NCBI RefSeq assembly: GCF_036013525.1
Contig: NZ_CP107853.1
Coordinates: 1,426,001-1,490,000 of the forward strand
Direction: 5' to 3'
Source: Nonomuraea sp. NBC_00507
GTDB taxonomy: Bacteria; Actinomycetota; Actinomycetes; Streptosporangiales; Streptosporangiaceae
DNA length: 64,000 nucleotides
Shown piece by piece: positions 33,487-42,467 of the stretch. Position 1 is the stretch's first letter. Each line of letters opens with the position of its first letter. A model generated the notes under the pieces. It was given only the letters and a program-made list of their open reading frames with translations, had not been told where the DNA came from and ran no database searches. The translations under genes and the position numbers were made by a program.

Positions 33487-36432
33487 TCACAGATTCAGCG
33501 CGATGACTTCCGGAGGGTGCGGGCCGGGCCGGGACTGGATCTCGTTGAACTCGTCGGTCGTGATGAGCCGGAGGTTGTGCAGGATGGCGGCGGCTCTGCG
33601 CCAGCAGTCCTTCGCCTCGTCTTGTTTGTCCAGGTCGTGCAAGGCGCGGCCGAGGCCCCACAGGTGCTCAGCCTGCCAATAGGTACCGGTGTGCCCTTCG
33701 GCCTCGTCGACGGTGAGTACTTGCTCGAAGCAATCGACTGATCGTTGCGGGTCACCTGCCTGCCGGTGGGATTCGGCGAGCTTCCCCAGCGGATCCACTC
33801 TGGCCTCCAGCTCTCCGATCTCCTCCAGAATCTTCGCCGAACGCGTGTGCGCCGTGATGGCATCCTCATACCTGCCGACGCTCTGGTAAACCAGCCCCAG
33901 GTTGGTCAGGGCGGCGGCTTCGTTGAACCGGTTCCCCAACTGCCGATTGAACTCCAGCAACTGGAAGTGGTACTCGATGGCCTGCCCGAAGTCGCCGAGC
34001 TGACGGTGGGCGACCGCGAGGCCGGACAGCGGTCCCGCCCGGCGGTTGAGAGCGCCGATCCGGTCATAGGCCTCCACGGCTTGGCCGAGATCCGTGATTC
34101 CCTCAGCCAAGCGGCCCACCCGTACTTTGGTCCATCCCAAGTCGGTATGGGAGATCCCCCGATGCAGCGGATCGCCGGAGCGGTGGGCCGCCTCGGCCGC
34201 TCTCTCCGCGAGCGCCAGTTCGTCCCGCCAGCGGCCACGGCGATCCAGCGGGGTGTCCAGGGCGGCCGCAAGCGCGATCGCGAGAGCCGGGCCGTCGTCC
34301 GGCAAACGGGCCGCTTGAGCGACAGCAGCGATCAAGTTCCGGATCTCGAAGTTGATCCAGGTCGTGACCTCGTTGCCGCTGGTGAGGACTTCTCCGGGAT
34401 GGGTCAGCGACTGAGGGTCAAGCTCGGTGCGCCAGCCGGCCGAAGGGATGAGGTTGGTAGCGGTTCGAGCGGTGGCCAGATAGCAGTGAAGGACTCGCCG
34501 TACGGCCTGGTCCCGGGCCTGTTCGCTCTCCTCTTGGTGCGCTCGTTCACGAGCGAACAGCCGCAGCAGGTCGTGCATGCTGTAGCGGTTGCCGACGTTC
34601 GTGTTGATCAGGTGTACGTCGACCAGACGGTCGAGGAATTGCTGAGCCACCTCGGTGGGGATACCGCCGGCGGCAGCGGCCGCGCTGAGGCCGATGTCGG
34701 GCCCCTCCAGTAGGCCGAGCAACCGGAATATGCGGGCGGCGCCGACGCCATCGGGACCGTCCAGCAGATCTTGATAGCTGACATAAAAGGTGGCGCGCAC
34801 TGCCCGATCGTCGATCTGCAGCTCGGCCAGTCGGTGGTGTTCGAGGGCAAGCCGGTCGGCGAAATTCTGAATGGGCCATTCGGGCCGCGCGACAAGGCGG
34901 GCGGCGGCGATGCGAATCGCCAGGGGAAGTCCTTCACACAGCTCGATCACCCGTGTGGCAGCACGGCTTTCCGCCCGCTCACGATCATTGCCAATCAAAC
35001 TGCCCAGCAGCGTCCTCGCTTCTGACTCTGAAAGGACGTCGAGCTGTTCGTGACTGGCACCGTCAAGTGAGGTCAGCATCCTGCGGCTGGTGATCAGCAC
35101 GGCGCTGGACCCACTACCGGGGAGCAACGGACGAACTTGAGCGACGTCGCGGGCGTTGTCCAGCACGATGATCATCCGCTTGCCGCCTATCAATGAGCGA
35201 AATCGTACGGCGGCCTCGTCCGGCTCTGAAGGTATGGCTGAGTCGGCGACTCCAAGAGAACGCAGGAAGCGGGCGAGTGCTTCGTGCGGGTCGAGCGGCT
35301 TGGCATCGGGCGTGGCGCCGTGCAGGTTGATATACAGCTGTCCGTCCGGGAAATGTTCGGAAACGCGGTGGGCGATGTGAGTGGCCAGCGCGGACTTGCC
35401 GACGCCCCCCACTCCGCTGATCGTGACCACTGGGGCCTGCCCGAGGGAGGTCAACGTTCGCCTCAGACGCTCCACCTCGGGTACGCGTCCGGTGAAGGTG
35501 GGAATGTCGGCCGGCAACTCGGCCGGGTGAGGCAGCCAAGCCGGCTCGGCTGGAGACGCGTCCGCTGTCGAGATCTTGGCTTCCGGACTGGTCACGCTGA
35601 GCGGCCCGGGGGAGGGGGGAGTGTGCTCCGGCAGGATCAGGGCGGGGTCTGCAAGGAGGATGGACTGGTGCAGGTGGCGCAGTTCGTCTCCCGGATCGAC
35701 GCCCAGTTCCTCTCGTAGCAGGCTGTCTATGGTGTGATACGCCTGCAGCGCCTCGGCCTGGCGGCCGCACCGGTACAACGCGAGCATCAGCTGGCCCCAC
35801 AGGCGTTCGCGCAACGGGTGAGTCGTGGTCGCGGTCTTCAATTCCCCGACCAGCTGTTCGTGCTTGCCGGACAGAAGGCAGAGCTCGAGCCAGCGTTCCA
35901 GCGCCTGCATCCGTTCTTCGCCCAGAGGGTCGGCGTAGGCACGACGCAGCGACTCCGACGGAACGTCGGCCAGGGCAGGTCCATGCCACAGGGCCAGCGC
36001 TTGGTGGAGCAGGCCGATCTCGGTGCCTACCCCCGTCGTCTGTCCTGCGCGGCGGACGAGATCGCGGAACTCGATGACGTCGAGATCGGTGTCGCGGACC
36101 TCGACAAGGTATCCGTGGTCCCGGGTGTGGATCAGCCGCTCACCGCTGTGGTCGTCGCTGAGCACCTGCCGCAGCCGGGCGATGTGCGTGCAGAGAGCCG
36201 CCCGCGCGTCCTTCGGCGTGTCGCCCTGCCACATGTGCTCGATCAGCTGTTCAACGGAGACGTACTGGTTGGCGTGCAACAGGAGGGTCGCCAGCGCGAT
36301 GCGTTGCTTGGTCGCTGGTACGGCGACAGGCCGCCCTGCTCTGACAATCTCCAACGAGCCCAAGATCCCGAACCAGGTTCCGGAGCCTTCCCCGGTCCTT
36401 GGATTCTCCTGGTGGAGCAAGCGTTCTCCCAT
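33487..36432 (-). CDS. AfsR/SARP-family transcriptional activator with NB-ARC and TPR domains (981 aa)
   Basis: Residues about 20-112 form an OmpR-type winged helix (FGILGSLEIVRAGRPVAVPA, ending HGYLVEV). Residues about 118-260 are the BTAD bacterial activator domain. Residues about 310-560 are an NB-ARC ATPase with Walker A GVGGVGKS (340-347), Walker B RMIIVLDNARD and VLITSRR. The rest carries tetratricopeptide repeats (SHTDLGWTKVRVGRLAEG, AALTNLGLVYQSVGRYEDAI). SARPs bind 11-bp-periodic direct repeats over the -35 region and activate secondary metabolism. Five such sites exist in the window, none immediately beside this gene; that it is the cognate activator is inference. Confidence 0.85.
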   Translation of the reverse strand: MGERLLHQENPRTGEGSGTWFGILGSLEIVRAGRPVAVPATKQRIALATLLLHANQYVSVEQLIEHMWQGDTPKDARAALCTHIARLRQVLSDDHSGERLIHTRDHGYLVEVRDTDLDVIEFRDLVRRAGQTTGVGTEIGLLHQALALWHGPALADVPSESLRRAYADPLGEERMQALERWLELCLLSGKHEQLVGELKTATTTHPLRERLWGQLMLALYRCGRQAEALQAYHTIDSLLREELGVDPGDELRHLHQSILLADPALILPEHTPPSPGPLSVTSPEAKISTADASPAEPAWLPHPAELPADIPTFTGRVPEVERLRRTLTSLGQAPVVTISGVGGVGKSALATHIAHRVSEHFPDGQLYINLHGATPDAKPLDPHEALARFLRSLGVADSAIPSEPDEAAVRFRSLIGGKRMIIVLDNARDVAQVRPLLPGSGSSAVLITSRRMLTSLDGASHEQLDVLSESEARTLLGSLIGNDRERAESRAATRVIELCEGLPLAIRIAAARLVARPEWPIQNFADRLALEHHRLAELQIDDRAVRATFYVSYQDLLDGPDGVGAARIFRLLGLLEGPDIGLSAAAAAGGIPTEVAQQFLDRLVDVHLINTNVGNRYSMHDLLRLFARERAHQEESEQARDQAVRRVLHCYLATARTATNLIPSAGWRTELDPQSLTHPGEVLTSGNEVTTWINFEIRNLIAAVAQAARLPDDGPALAIALAAALDTPLDRRGRWRDELALAERAAEAAHRSGDPLHRGISHTDLGWTKVRVGRLAEGITDLGQAVEAYDRIGALNRRAGPLSGLAVAHRQLGDFGQAIEYHFQLLEFNRQLGNRFNEAAALTNLGLVYQSVGRYEDAITAHTRSAKILEEIGELEARVDPLGKLAESHRQAGDPQRSVDCFEQVLTVDEAEGHTGTYWQAEHLWGLGRALHDLDKQDEAKDCWRRAAAILHNLRLITTDEFNEIQSRPGPHPPEVIALNL

Positions 36433-36708
36433 GGTCGTGGTGCCTGCCGTTCAGCGGATGCGGATGAATCGGACGGCACCAACGAAGCCTCTGGGCGAGC
36501 CGAAAAGCTTTTCCCTTGTTGCGATGCTGGACATCCCGCCTCCTGTCGAGAGGTGCTTTTCGAAGTGGTGGCGGCTCCGGTTCGCTGACCCCCGCCCCCG
36601 GGCGTCGAACCGTGATGGCAGGAGGAGCATAAACTGGCAGAGGGAGGCTGTGTCAACCGTTGTTTGAGATGGTTGATGGTCCGCCCAAACATCAGTTGGG
36701 AGGTGTGC

Positions 36709-37125
36709 ATGTCCGACGAACATCCGCGGACTTTGGCTGACAAGCTCAACCACCTGTTCGCGACGATTCACCCCGCTGGGCGAGGCCCGTACTCGAACAC
36801 TGAGGTCGCAGCTGGAATCAGCGCGAAAGCCGAGTCGATCACCGACGCTTACATCGGGCTGCTGCGCAGTGGCAAACGCGCCAACCCCACCTACCATCAT
36901 CTCAAGGGTCTGGCCGAGTTCTTCGGGGTCAGCGTCAACTACTTCTTTGACGACGAGATCGCCGCCAAGATCGATGCCGAACTCGAGTTGGTTGTCGCGA
37001 TGCGCGACAACGACGTGCTCCAGATCGCCCTGCGCAGCAAGGACCTGACTCCGAAGAACCGCGGCGCGATCCTCACTATCATCGATCAGATCCGGCAGAT
37101 GCAGGGCCTGCCCCCGGCGACGTAG
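36709..37125 (+). CDS. XRE-family helix-turn-helix regulator (138 aa)
   Basis: ATG 36709 follows GGGAGG with good spacing. The N-terminal domain is lambda-repressor-like (TLADKLNHLFATIHPAGRGP, then STEVAAGIS-type helix and ITDAYIGLLRSGKRANPTYH), ending in LAEFFGVSVNYFFDDE, the usual XRE close. A C-terminal helix region follows. It lies 2 nt before the ImmA/IrrE-like gene, and the two form the familiar regulator-peptidase pair in which the protease may cleave the repressor. Confidence 0.85.
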   Translation: MSDEHPRTLADKLNHLFATIHPAGRGPYSNTEVAAGISAKAESITDAYIGLLRSGKRANPTYHHLKGLAEFFGVSVNYFFDDEIAAKIDAELELVVAMRDNDVLQIALRSKDLTPKNRGAILTIIDQIRQMQGLPPAT

Positions 37126-37127
37126 CA

Positions 37128-37616
37128 GTGAGTAGGAGCCTGCGCGGGATCTGCACGGCCAAGCTGCGACAGCTTGACCTTCCCTCCCCGCTGACCGTTC
37201 CCCGCCTGTGCGCCCACTTGGAGGCAGTCCGGCAGCGGCCGATCACGCTCATGCCACTGTGCGGCCTCCCGCCCGGGGGCCCGTGCGGCATCTGGGTCGC
37301 CACCTCGGCCACCGACTTCATCCTGTACCGCGACAGCACCTCACCGGTGCATCAGTCGCACATCATCCTGCACGAACTCGCCCACCTCATCTTCGAGCAC
37401 TCGCACGGCCTGGACGGCGACTACCGCCGCCTGCTGCTGCCCAACCTCGGCGAGACCGCCATCCAGCGGATCCTGGGCCGCTCCGCCTACGCCACCCCCG
37501 AGGAACGGGAAGCCGAGACACTGGCGTCCCTGCTCGCCCAGCGGATCAGCCACCCGCCCGACGACACGACAGCCGAGTCGGCAGACGAGCAGATCTTGCG
37601 GACACTGCTCGAATGA
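37128..37616 (+). CDS. ImmA/IrrE-like metallo-endopeptidase (162 aa)
   Basis: GTG 37128 directly follows the XRE stop. Zinc motif H82-E-L-A-H86 lies in IILHELAHLIFEHSHG, and a downstream Glu in EEREAETLASLLAQR completes a gluzincin-like site. ImmA of ICEBs1 and IrrE of Deinococcus cleave repressors to release a response. Coupling to the XRE gene suggests the same logic for this operon, with the membrane protein gene 21 nt downstream as a target. Confidence 0.8.
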   Translation: MSRSLRGICTAKLRQLDLPSPLTVPRLCAHLEAVRQRPITLMPLCGLPPGGPCGIWVATSATDFILYRDSTSPVHQSHIILHELAHLIFEHSHGLDGDYRRLLLPNLGETAIQRILGRSAYATPEEREAETLASLLAQRISHPPDDTTAESADEQILRTLLE

Positions 37617-37637
37617 CCGGCCAGGAACGGGGATTCC

Positions 37638-38810
37638 GTGGTCCTGCGCCTGATGCACATCAGCATCGCCACGCTCTTCTGGCTGGTCCTGATCGTGAAG
37701 ACGGCCGATCTCCTCCGGCAGCCGCACAACTGGGGCTTGCGTCACCTGGTTATGCTCTGCCTCGGTCTGAGCATTGCGCTGACCGTCGGGATACCGCCGA
37801 TCTATGCCACCATCGATTGGCTGACCCATGTTCCCAATCTGGCCAAGCTACTCCAGCACCTGGCCACGATCAGCGCATGCGGTGCTGGCAGCGTCATGAT
37901 GATCCGCCTTGACCGCGACGCCCCTCGTCCGGGCGCACGAGTCAGGCGGCGCATCGCCTTGGCCGGTGCCGTCGCGACCGCGATGACGGTGCTGTTCTTC
38001 CTGGCACCCGTTGACGAGTCCGAGCCGATCCGGTTCGCCGACCGGTATTCGACGGCCGCATTCATTCCGCAGTACATGCTGTTGTTCATCGCCATGATCG
38101 CCGTCGTGTGCGCAGACGTTGCGATTTCGACGTGGCGGTACGGGCGACGGCGGCGCGGCGCCAATGTCCCCCTGCGCATGAGCGTCGGACTGATGTTCGC
38201 CGCCGCGATCTTCGGTATCGCCTATTGCCTCTTCAAGGCCGCCTATATCGTCATCCGACTTCTCGGTGAGTCTCCGCTGAAAGGGGAAAACGCCCTTTCC
38301 ACGCCGTTGGCGCTTGCGGCGGTGATTCTCGGAGCCACAAGTCTGGCCCTGCCCAAGGTGGGTGCCTCCATCGACGCGATCCTCCATCGGCTCGACCGCC
38401 TGCGCGCCTATCGGCGATTGCATCCCTTGTGGTCGGACCTCTATGCGGCCATGCCCGAGATAGTCCTGAACCCTCCACGCGGGCGCGACCTGATGGCCAT
38501 CCTCGACATCGACTACCGGCTCTATCGCCGGGTGATCGAAATCAGCGACGGCATGCTCGCCCTGGGCATCGTCGGCCTCCCGCGTCACGCGCACCCTGAC
38601 CCTCGTCGGGCCGCGGCCGTGGCCGAGACCCTGGCCACCGGACTCCAGCGAATGGAGAAACCGGCGGCTGCGAGCGCTGTCACCACACAGGCGCCCGCCC
38701 AACAGGACCGCTCACTCGACGACGAGATCAAGTGGCTCATCCTGGTAGCCGACGCCTACGAGTGGCAGACGAGCCACCCTTCCAAGAGCGCAAGTGAATG
38801 GCACAGGTGA
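37638..38810 (+). CDS. MAB_1171c/DUF6545-type membrane protein (390 aa)
   Basis: About seven membrane helices occupy residues 1-250 (SIATLFWLVLIVK, LVMLCLGLSIALTVG, MLLFIAMIAVVCADVAIS, FGIAYCLFKAAYIVIRLL). A cytoplasmic domain follows with LRAYRRLHPLWSDLYAAMPE and a histidine-poor helical region through ISDGMLALGI. The family is called a putative transporter but its function is unproven. It often stands behind XRE and ImmA/IrrE genes in actinomycetes, as here. A decayed second copy lies at 57.1-58.1 kb. Confidence 0.75.
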   Translation: MVLRLMHISIATLFWLVLIVKTADLLRQPHNWGLRHLVMLCLGLSIALTVGIPPIYATIDWLTHVPNLAKLLQHLATISACGAGSVMMIRLDRDAPRPGARVRRRIALAGAVATAMTVLFFLAPVDESEPIRFADRYSTAAFIPQYMLLFIAMIAVVCADVAISTWRYGRRRRGANVPLRMSVGLMFAAAIFGIAYCLFKAAYIVIRLLGESPLKGENALSTPLALAAVILGATSLALPKVGASIDAILHRLDRLRAYRRLHPLWSDLYAAMPEIVLNPPRGRDLMAILDIDYRLYRRVIEISDGMLALGIVGLPRHAHPDPRRAAAVAETLATGLQRMEKPAAASAVTTQAPAQQDRSLDDEIKWLILVADAYEWQTSHPSKSASEWHR

Positions 38811-38964
38811 TGCGCATGCTCGGCATCGGCGGACGGCAGGGAGGGCCGCGCGGGAAGATGCGCACCACTGCGCCCAAGCCATCGCACCAGAAGGTGCCCG
38901 GCCTGCCCCAGTGAATCGCCCCGATGGTTCGGTGGAGACTTGATCTCTTGAGAGGATCGAGTCC

Positions 38965-39291
38965 ATGCCAGGTAAGTCTCCCTACCCCGCCGAGCTGCGT
39001 CGACGAGCGGTTCGCATGGTCGCCGAGGTGCGGCCGGATTACCCGACCGAATGGGCCACGATCAACGCGGTCGCGACTAAGCTCGGCATCGGCACCGCGG
39101 AGACACTGCGCACCTGGGTCCGCCAGGCCCAGATCGATGAGGGCAGCCGGCCCGGCCGCACCTCAGATGAGTCGGCCGAGCTGAAGCGGCTGCGCCGGGA
39201 GAACGCCGAACTGCGCCGCGCCAACGAGATTCTGAAGGCCGCGTCGGCTTTCTTCGCGGCCGAGCTCGACCGGCCACACACGCACTCGTGA
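38965..39291 (+). CDS. IS3-family transposase OrfA (108 aa)
   Basis: A helix-turn-helix (YPAELRRRAVRMVAEVRPDY, then LGIGTAETLRTWVRQAQID) is followed by a leucine-zipper coiled coil (ELKRLRRENAELRRANEILK). The stop overlaps the orfB start by 4 nt, where -1 frameshifting would normally make the OrfAB transposase. Confidence 0.85.
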   Translation: MPGKSPYPAELRRRAVRMVAEVRPDYPTEWATINAVATKLGIGTAETLRTWVRQAQIDEGSRPGRTSDESAELKRLRRENAELRRANEILKAASAFFAAELDRPHTHS

Positions 39292-40203
39292 GCTTCATCG
39301 ACCAGCACGCCGACGTGTTCGGTGTCGAGCCGATCTGCCGTGTCCTGACCGAGCACGGCTGCCCCATCTCCTCCAGCACCTACTACGCCGCCAAGAACCG
39401 TCCGCTCTCGGCCCGGGCCCTGCGCGACGCCGAACTGGATGAGCACATCACTCGCATCCACGCCGACAACTACGGCGTCTACGGCGCCCGCAAGATCTGG
39501 CAGCAACTCCAGCGCGAAGGGCATCCAGTCGCCCGCTGCACCGTCGAGCGGCGCATGCGTGCCCTCGGCCTGCAGGGCGTCCGGCGCGGTAGGAAGGTCC
39601 GCACCACCGTGGCCGACCCCGGCCATGAGCGGGCGGCAGACCGGCTGCAGCGCGACTTCACCGCAAGCCGGCCGAACGCCGCCTGGGTCGCCGACTTCAC
39701 CCACGTGGCCGCCTGGTGCGGAGTGGTCTACGTATCAGTTACGTGGTCGACGTCTACTCACGGGCGATCGTCGGCTGGGCCGCCTCGCTGTCCAGCAGAC
39801 CAGCCTGGCTCTGGACGCGCTGGACATGGCCCTGTGGCGACGCCAGCGCACCGGCCGGCCCGTTGAAGCCGGGCTGATCCACCACAGACGCCGGTAGTCA
39901 ATACACGTCTTTCCGGTTCACCACGCATCTGCTGGCTGCCGGGATCGACGCCTCCATCGGCACCGTCGGCGATTCGACAACGCCTTGATGGAATCGCAGA
40001 TCGGCCTCTACAAGACCGAGCTGATCAAGCCCCGTGGCCCTTGGCGCAGCCTGGCCGACGTCGAGCTGGCCACCGCCGAATGGGTCGATTGGTTCAATGC
40101 CACCCGCCTGCACTCAGCGATCGGGCACCTGCCACCAGAGGAGTACGAAGCTCTCTACTACGCTCAATACCAGCCCAGCGAACCCGTCGGAATCAACCGT
40201 TGA
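39288..40203 (+). pseudogene. IS3-family transposase OrfB, frameshifted
   Basis: It begins VSFIDQHADVFGVEPICRVL and keeps the first catalytic Asp (NAAWVADFTHVAAW). It loses frame at about 39735, continues YVVDVYSRAIVGWAA in a second frame, meets a stop at about 39875, and resumes TDAGSQYTSFRFTTHLLAAG (second Asp). It shifts again before FDNALMESQIGLYKTELIK (Glu) and ends NR* at 40203. With three lesions, the copy cannot make its own transposase. Confidence 0.8.
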
Positions 40204-40400
40204 GGTCTCCATCAAAGTCGGGGCGGTTCACAGAGTGACTTCACCACGCCCACGCCCGGCCGACGCTACATTGGCTGACGCGCCGCCGAGGCGCTCAACT
40301 GAGAGCGACAGGTTCAAGTGAGGCACGCGACAGAACGCGATGAAATCGTGGTTCTCGAAGGTCGCAGTTGAGCTATGCGAGGAGGAACTTTGTGGAGGTA

Positions 40401-40883
40401 ATGCGGATCGCCACGCTGATGGGTGCGACCATATCCATGGGCCTCGTGGCAGGGGTGTTCGGCCTCTACGCGCACACGATCATGCCGGGCCTTGCGCGGA
40501 CGGACGATCGGACTTTCGTCGGTGCGTTCCAGTCCATCGACAGGGCGATCATCAACCCCTGGTTCCTGGGAGGTGGATTCTTCGGTGCCCTGGTGCTCAC
40601 CATTCTCGCCGCGGTCGCGCACATCGGACGTGATGGCCTGCCCTGGGTCGCCACCGCGCTCGCCCTGTATGCGATCACTTTTGTGATCACGATCGCGATC
40701 AATGTGCCGCTCAATGACGCGATCAAGGCGGCGGGGGACCCCGACCGTATCGACCTGACCGCGGTCCGCGAGAGGTTCGACGAGGTGCGGTGGGCGAGTT
40801 GGAACATCGTCCGTGTGATTACTTCCACGACCGCGTTCGGATTGTTGGCCTGGGCCCTCACGCTGCCTGGACGGCCGAGCTAG
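40401..40883 (+). CDS. DUF1772-type membrane protein (160 aa)
   Basis: Four membrane helices (TLMGATISMGLVAGVFGLYA, FLGGGFFGALVLTILAAVAH, WVATALALYAITFVITIAIN, ITSTTAFGLLAWAL) and the family marks FGLYAHTIMPGL and NVPLND. ATG 40401 follows GGAGG. In the second, decayed copy of this module the homologue directly follows DUF6545, so this gene was probably part of the XRE-ImmA-DUF6545 operon until the IS3 insertion. Confidence 0.8.
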   Translation: MRIATLMGATISMGLVAGVFGLYAHTIMPGLARTDDRTFVGAFQSIDRAIINPWFLGGGFFGALVLTILAAVAHIGRDGLPWVATALALYAITFVITIAINVPLNDAIKAAGDPDRIDLTAVRERFDEVRWASWNIVRVITSTTAFGLLAWALTLPGRPS

Positions 40884-40939
40884 CGGTAGTCCGTTAGATC
40901 AAAGATGTGGGCGCGGGTAGAAGCTTTGTGCGGGGCTTC

Positions 40940-41322
40940 CGTCTGAAGGGAGCTGGGGTGATGACCAAGGCCAAGCCGTGTCCGCCTGCGCCGGGCGGTC
41001 GTCCTCAGGTCCGTTCACCAGGTCGGTGTCCAACTTGTCCCTCGGTTCGGGCGTCTCGGTCATCTCCTCTTCGCAGGCTCACCAGACCCGCGTCAGCACC
41101 CTTTCAGGTCAGGGCATCAGCCCCTATCCGACCAGTTATGCGGCACCCGCCGGCGGAGGGGCCGGCATTGGGGTGTCGCCCACCGGCATTCGCTTCTCGG
41201 GTTTTCCTGCGCCTGCTGGGGAGTTACGCCTTCCTCACGGTCGGCCTACCAGCCCGCGTCAGGTGGTCTGGACCCCATCGGGGTTGTCGCGTTCCGCATG
41301 CGAGAGATACGACCGGGGAGGG
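40940..41322 (-). ncRNA. Outer group II intron, part 2 (truncated)
   Basis: This segment aligns with 46935-46640 of the inner intron (for example AACCCCGATGGGGTCCAGAC against AACCCCGTTGAGGTCCAGAC). It continues exactly where outer part 1 (47665-47305) stops. It includes the start of the outer maturase, ATG 41063 reading MTETPEPRDKLDTDLVNGPE, homologous to the inner maturase start. It then degenerates at about 40950. The catalytic half of the outer intron is lost. Confidence 0.65.
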
Positions 41323-41363
41323 GTCGGGTAGCGGGAGCGCATTGCTGCGCCCCCGCCCCCTCA

Positions 41364-41399
41364 GAACCGGACAAGCCCGCTTTCCGGGCATCTCGGCTC
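41364..41399 (-). ncRNA. Group II intron domain V (inner intron)
   Basis: The minus strand reads GAGCCGAGATGCCCGGAAAG then CGGGCTTGTCCGGTTC. AGC triad, GAAA tetraloop and closing GGTTC are all canonical. Confidence 0.75.
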
Positions 41400-41415
41400 A
41401 AGCAAGCCCAAAGGC

Positions 41416-42321
41416 TCACAGGCAGGCAGAAGTGCCGTTCCGCTGCACGCGCTTGCTGTTAACTCGTCGCGCGCAGTGGGTGTGTATGAGTCGGAGTGCG
41501 ACGGTCTCGTCCGACGCGCCGACGCCCGTATCGATGGTGATCGCCTGGCGGCGGATCGCCGTGCGGGTGACCTTGACCCATTGCTCCCATTCGGAGGCGG
41601 TTTGTGGCTCGTGGTCAGCGTCCAGCAGCAACCCTCGGCAGAGTGGACAACGGCTGTGCTGCGCCTGGAGCAGGCGTAGTCGTGCGGTGTCCAGCGGCGG
41701 CTTGCGGCGGCGACGCCGTTCAGCCCAGTACTCGGTTAAGGCCGGATCGTCTGGCGATGCCGAGCCTTTGACCACCTGGTGTCGGACGATCGGTGTCCAG
41801 GCGAACTTGTGGAGGTAGGCGCCGCTGTCGCGGTCACCGAACACCCATCGGTCGTTCCTGGACTTTCTGAACGCGCCGAAGTGCCGGTCGACGACCCAGC
41901 GACTCGACTTGTTCGGGTGGCTTCGCTTCGCCCAACTGAAGGCGAGCTTCCACATGTGGGTGTCCAAGCGGACATAGGTCTTCTTGGACACCACCGTCCG
42001 GTAGTACGCAGCCCAGCCCCGGATGATCGGGTTCAGCCTGCGGATCACCGCCTGAGCGTTGGCCCCTCGCAGGGCCCTCATCTCAGCGGTGAGTCGTGCC
42101 CGGAACCGTTGCACGGCCGCCTTGCTCGGTTTGATCAGCAGCTTTCCATTGCGATATCGGCGGACATGGAACCCCAGAAAGTCGAAGCCGTCTTCGAGGA
42201 AGACGATGCGCGTCTTGTTCTCGTTGATCCTCAACCCTCTGGGTGCCAGCCATGCGGCCAGCCGCTGTTTGACCTGCTCGGCCTGCTCGCGACTGCCGCA
42301 CATCGCGACAAGATCGTCTGC
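41416..42321 (-). pseudogene. Inner intron maturase, C-terminal half (RT end, domain X, HNH)
   Basis: From the RIT junction the minus strand opens A-D-D-L-V-A-M-C-G-S, the second half of the YADD motif. It continues with GLRINENKTRIVFLEDGFDF, domain X (LNPIIRGWAAYYRTVVSK) and a zinc/HNH region (SRCPLCRGLL, then THCARRVNSKR). It is the 3' part of one gene whose 5' part is at 45757-46660; the element lies between codons of the catalytic motif. Confidence 0.8.
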
Positions 42322-42467
42322 TTATGCCGAGTGGCGGGTTATGCCGAATGGGGTGGCGAAGTGCTGGCCGGCAGGGGTGCTGAGGAACAGCTGGGCGGCA
42401 TAAACGGTGTGATCGTTTGAGCCTTCGGTCTGGAGGTTGCGTATCCCTCTTCAGACAGGAGGGCGTC

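Larger units (their letters stand above)
38912..40230. mobile_element. IS3-family insertion with TIRs and 3-bp target duplication CAG
   Basis: The left end TGAATCGCCCCG and right end (inverse) TGAACCGCCCCG are parts of imperfect 33-bp inverted repeats. CAG flanks both sides (38909-38911 and 40231-40233). It carries orfA and a broken orfB. It separates the DUF6545 and DUF1772 genes, which are adjacent in the decayed copy at 56.6-58.1 kb. Confidence 0.85.

Noticed and set aside
41476-42420. Plus-strand ORFs (67, 213 and 114 codons) over the maturase C-terminus
   Set aside because: Shadows of the minus-strand RT domain X and HNH codons.
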